DNA of 64,000 nucleotides, taken from NCBI GenBank assembly GCA_903825305.1, contig CAIKAC010000011.1:62001-126000 (forward strand). Direction: 5' to 3'. Source of the stretch: an uncultured Actinomycetes bacterium (GTDB taxonomy: Bacteria > Actinomycetota > Acidimicrobiia > Acidimicrobiales > RAAP-2). A program made the translations under genes and the position numbers. Each line of letters begins with the position of its first letter. Position 1 is the first letter of the stretch. Under the pieces are notes generated by a model. That model made no database searches. It saw only the letters and a list, made by a program, of their open reading frames with translations, and had not been told where the DNA came from. Positions 63,124 through 64,000 of the stretch are shown here, piece after piece.

Positions 63124-64000
63124 GTGAGTTACTACAACGACGATCCCCGCGACGCACCGCGTCCTCGCCGGCCTCGAAGCCAAAGCGACAGTCAAGATGG
63201 CTTGCGCCGTCTCGGCCAGGACATGAATCGGCGTCCCGCACCGTCTCAAGGTCGCTCCGTTGAGCCAAGCAACAGAGGACGTGTAGCGAACCAAGCTGGC
63301 CTGGAAGCATTGGGAGGTCCTCCCGCTCGGCGGGCAGGCGGAGGTGGCCGCGGTGGAGAGCCGCCGCGTCGTGGTCCCGGCCCATCGGGTCGAGCTGAGC
63401 CACCCTCTCGCAGAAGCCGCCGGAGACAGGTCATTCGCCGCCGTCGCATCATCGCAGGCCTGACCGCAACCGCGGTATTACTGGTGGCAATCTTCGGCGG
63501 GGCCTACCTCTACGCGCAGTATCGATTTGGTCAAATCAAGAAACTCAACGTGGCAGCACTTGAAGCGGCGACCGGTGGCCCATTCAACGTCCTCGTTATT
63601 GGTTCTGACTCTCGGGTGGGCCTCACCCCCGCGGAGCAAAAAGCTGCAGGTAACACGACCTTGGTACAAGGCCAGCGTAGTGACGTCGACATGGTCTGGC
63701 ACGTCGACCCGGGCAAGAAGCAAATTTCCGTGCTCTCCATTCCTCGTGACACGGTGGTGAACATGGGACCCCTCGCGAGCCAAGTAGGTCAATACAACCG
63801 CATCAATGCCGCCTATGGCTATGGACCCAATGACCTGGTGCAAATCATTGAAAACAACTTTGGCATCCCGATCAATCACGTGGTCCAAGTGGGCTTTGGT
63901 GGATTCGTCGGAGCGGTGGACGCCTTGGGTGGCGTCAAGATGGACTTCCCCTTCCGTGCTCGTGACGCCTATTCAGGATTGAGCATCGCTCACCACGGAT
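63124..64000 (+). CDS. LytR-CpsA-Psr family protein (truncated by window edge)
   Basis: The frame runs from GTG 63124 to the end without a stop (292 codons seen). It has three parts: a basic, Arg/Pro/Gly-rich cytosolic tail of about 110 residues, one TM helix (IIAGLTATAVLLVAIFGGAYLY), then the extracellular LCP domain. LCP motifs are FNVLVIGSDSR, RSDVDMVWHVDP and VLSIPRDT (phosphate-binding Arg and Asp), and YNRINAAYGYG. Such enzymes transfer polyprenyl-phosphate-linked polymers such as arabinogalactan or teichoic acids onto peptidoglycan. The start is backed by the TAACCT box. Confidence 0.88.
   Translation, partial: MSYYNDDPRDAPRPRRPRSQSDSQDGLRRLGQDMNRRPAPSQGRSVEPSNRGRVANQAGLEALGGPPARRAGGGGRGGEPPRRGPGPSGRAEPPSRRSRRRQVIRRRRIIAGLTATAVLLVAIFGGAYLYAQYRFGQIKKLNVAALEAATGGPFNVLVIGSDSRVGLTPAEQKAAGNTTLVQGQRSDVDMVWHVDPGKKQISVLSIPRDTVVNMGPLASQVGQYNRINAAYGYGPNDLVQIIENNFGIPINHVVQVGFGGFVGAVDALGGVKMDFPFRARDAYSGLSIAHHG

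Overview
The window reads as one continuous, gene-dense stretch of a bacterial chromosome, about 58-60 % GC by eye. I saw no insertion sequence, phage gene, CRISPR array, rRNA or tRNA. The gene content points to Actinomycetota: a PASTA-domain Ser/Thr kinase, a LytR-CpsA-Psr protein, a RipA-like NlpC/P60 hydrolase, and a SufD-Rieske-SufC block. The order cysteine desulfurase-mnmA-ligA-gatCAB-ilvBNC-serA-leu follows the order known from Mycobacterium. Moderate GC, the ethylmalonyl-CoA pathway genes and very frequent leaderless start sites make Acidimicrobiia my best guess; this is inference, not proof.

Layout. 1-6.2 kb: truncated MDR oxidoreductase, thiol peroxidase, HAD phosphatase, acetyltransferase, ileS, and a divergent marR/yceI pair with a palindromic operator. 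6.2-10 kb: glutamine-synthetase-like enzyme, a 43-codon membrane protein, sirtuin, semialdehyde dehydrogenase. 10-21 kb: cysteine desulfurase and mnmA (tRNA thiolation), ligA, PASTA kinase, SCP2 protein, esterase, gatCAB. 21-24.4 kb: ilvB-ilvN-ilvC. 24.5-31 kb: APC permease, choline-kinase-like enzyme, dimethylglycine/sarcosine dehydrogenase fusion, L-serine dehydratase. 31-37 kb: serC, aminotransferase, serA, leuA. 37-40 kb: acetyltransferase and adenine deaminase. 39.5-46 kb: leuD-leuC-greA on the minus strand, facing leuB-ilvE-cimA. 46-56.5 kb: envelope genes (lgt, NlpC/P60), dienelactone hydrolase, a methylsuccinyl-CoA-dehydrogenase-like protein, methyltransferase, DUF6941 protein, mutY, rfbC-like epimerase, a RodZ-tail membrane protein, oligopeptidase B. 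56.5-64 kb: sufB, then malyl-CoA lyase, MaoC hydratase, a Cys-rich small protein and a dienoyl-CoA isomerase, then sufD-Rieske-sufC and a truncated LCP protein.

The most interesting signal is regulatory. The three branched-chain amino acid transcription units (ilvBNC, leuA, leuB-ilvE-cimA) each start with a very short leader ORF of 10-15 codons, rich in the cognate codons (Ile-Leu-Val4; Leu3-Ile; Val-Ile2). In each, a strong hairpin begins at or within 2 nt of the leader stop codon, and an intrinsic terminator follows 1-5 nt after that hairpin. All three leader ORFs have a -10-like hexamer 6-7 nt before the start codon, so the leader peptides appear to be translated from leaderless RNAs. The same -10 plus 5-8 nt plus ATG/GTG layout precedes about twenty genes here and supports two small membrane-protein genes (43 and 56 aa).

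Other themes: an N-methylglycine-to-glycine/serine-to-pyruvate catabolic group; two separate pieces of the ethylmalonyl-CoA pathway; and a suf Fe-S assembly locus split by unrelated CoA-metabolism genes. Many genes are translationally coupled by ATGA/GTGA overlaps.
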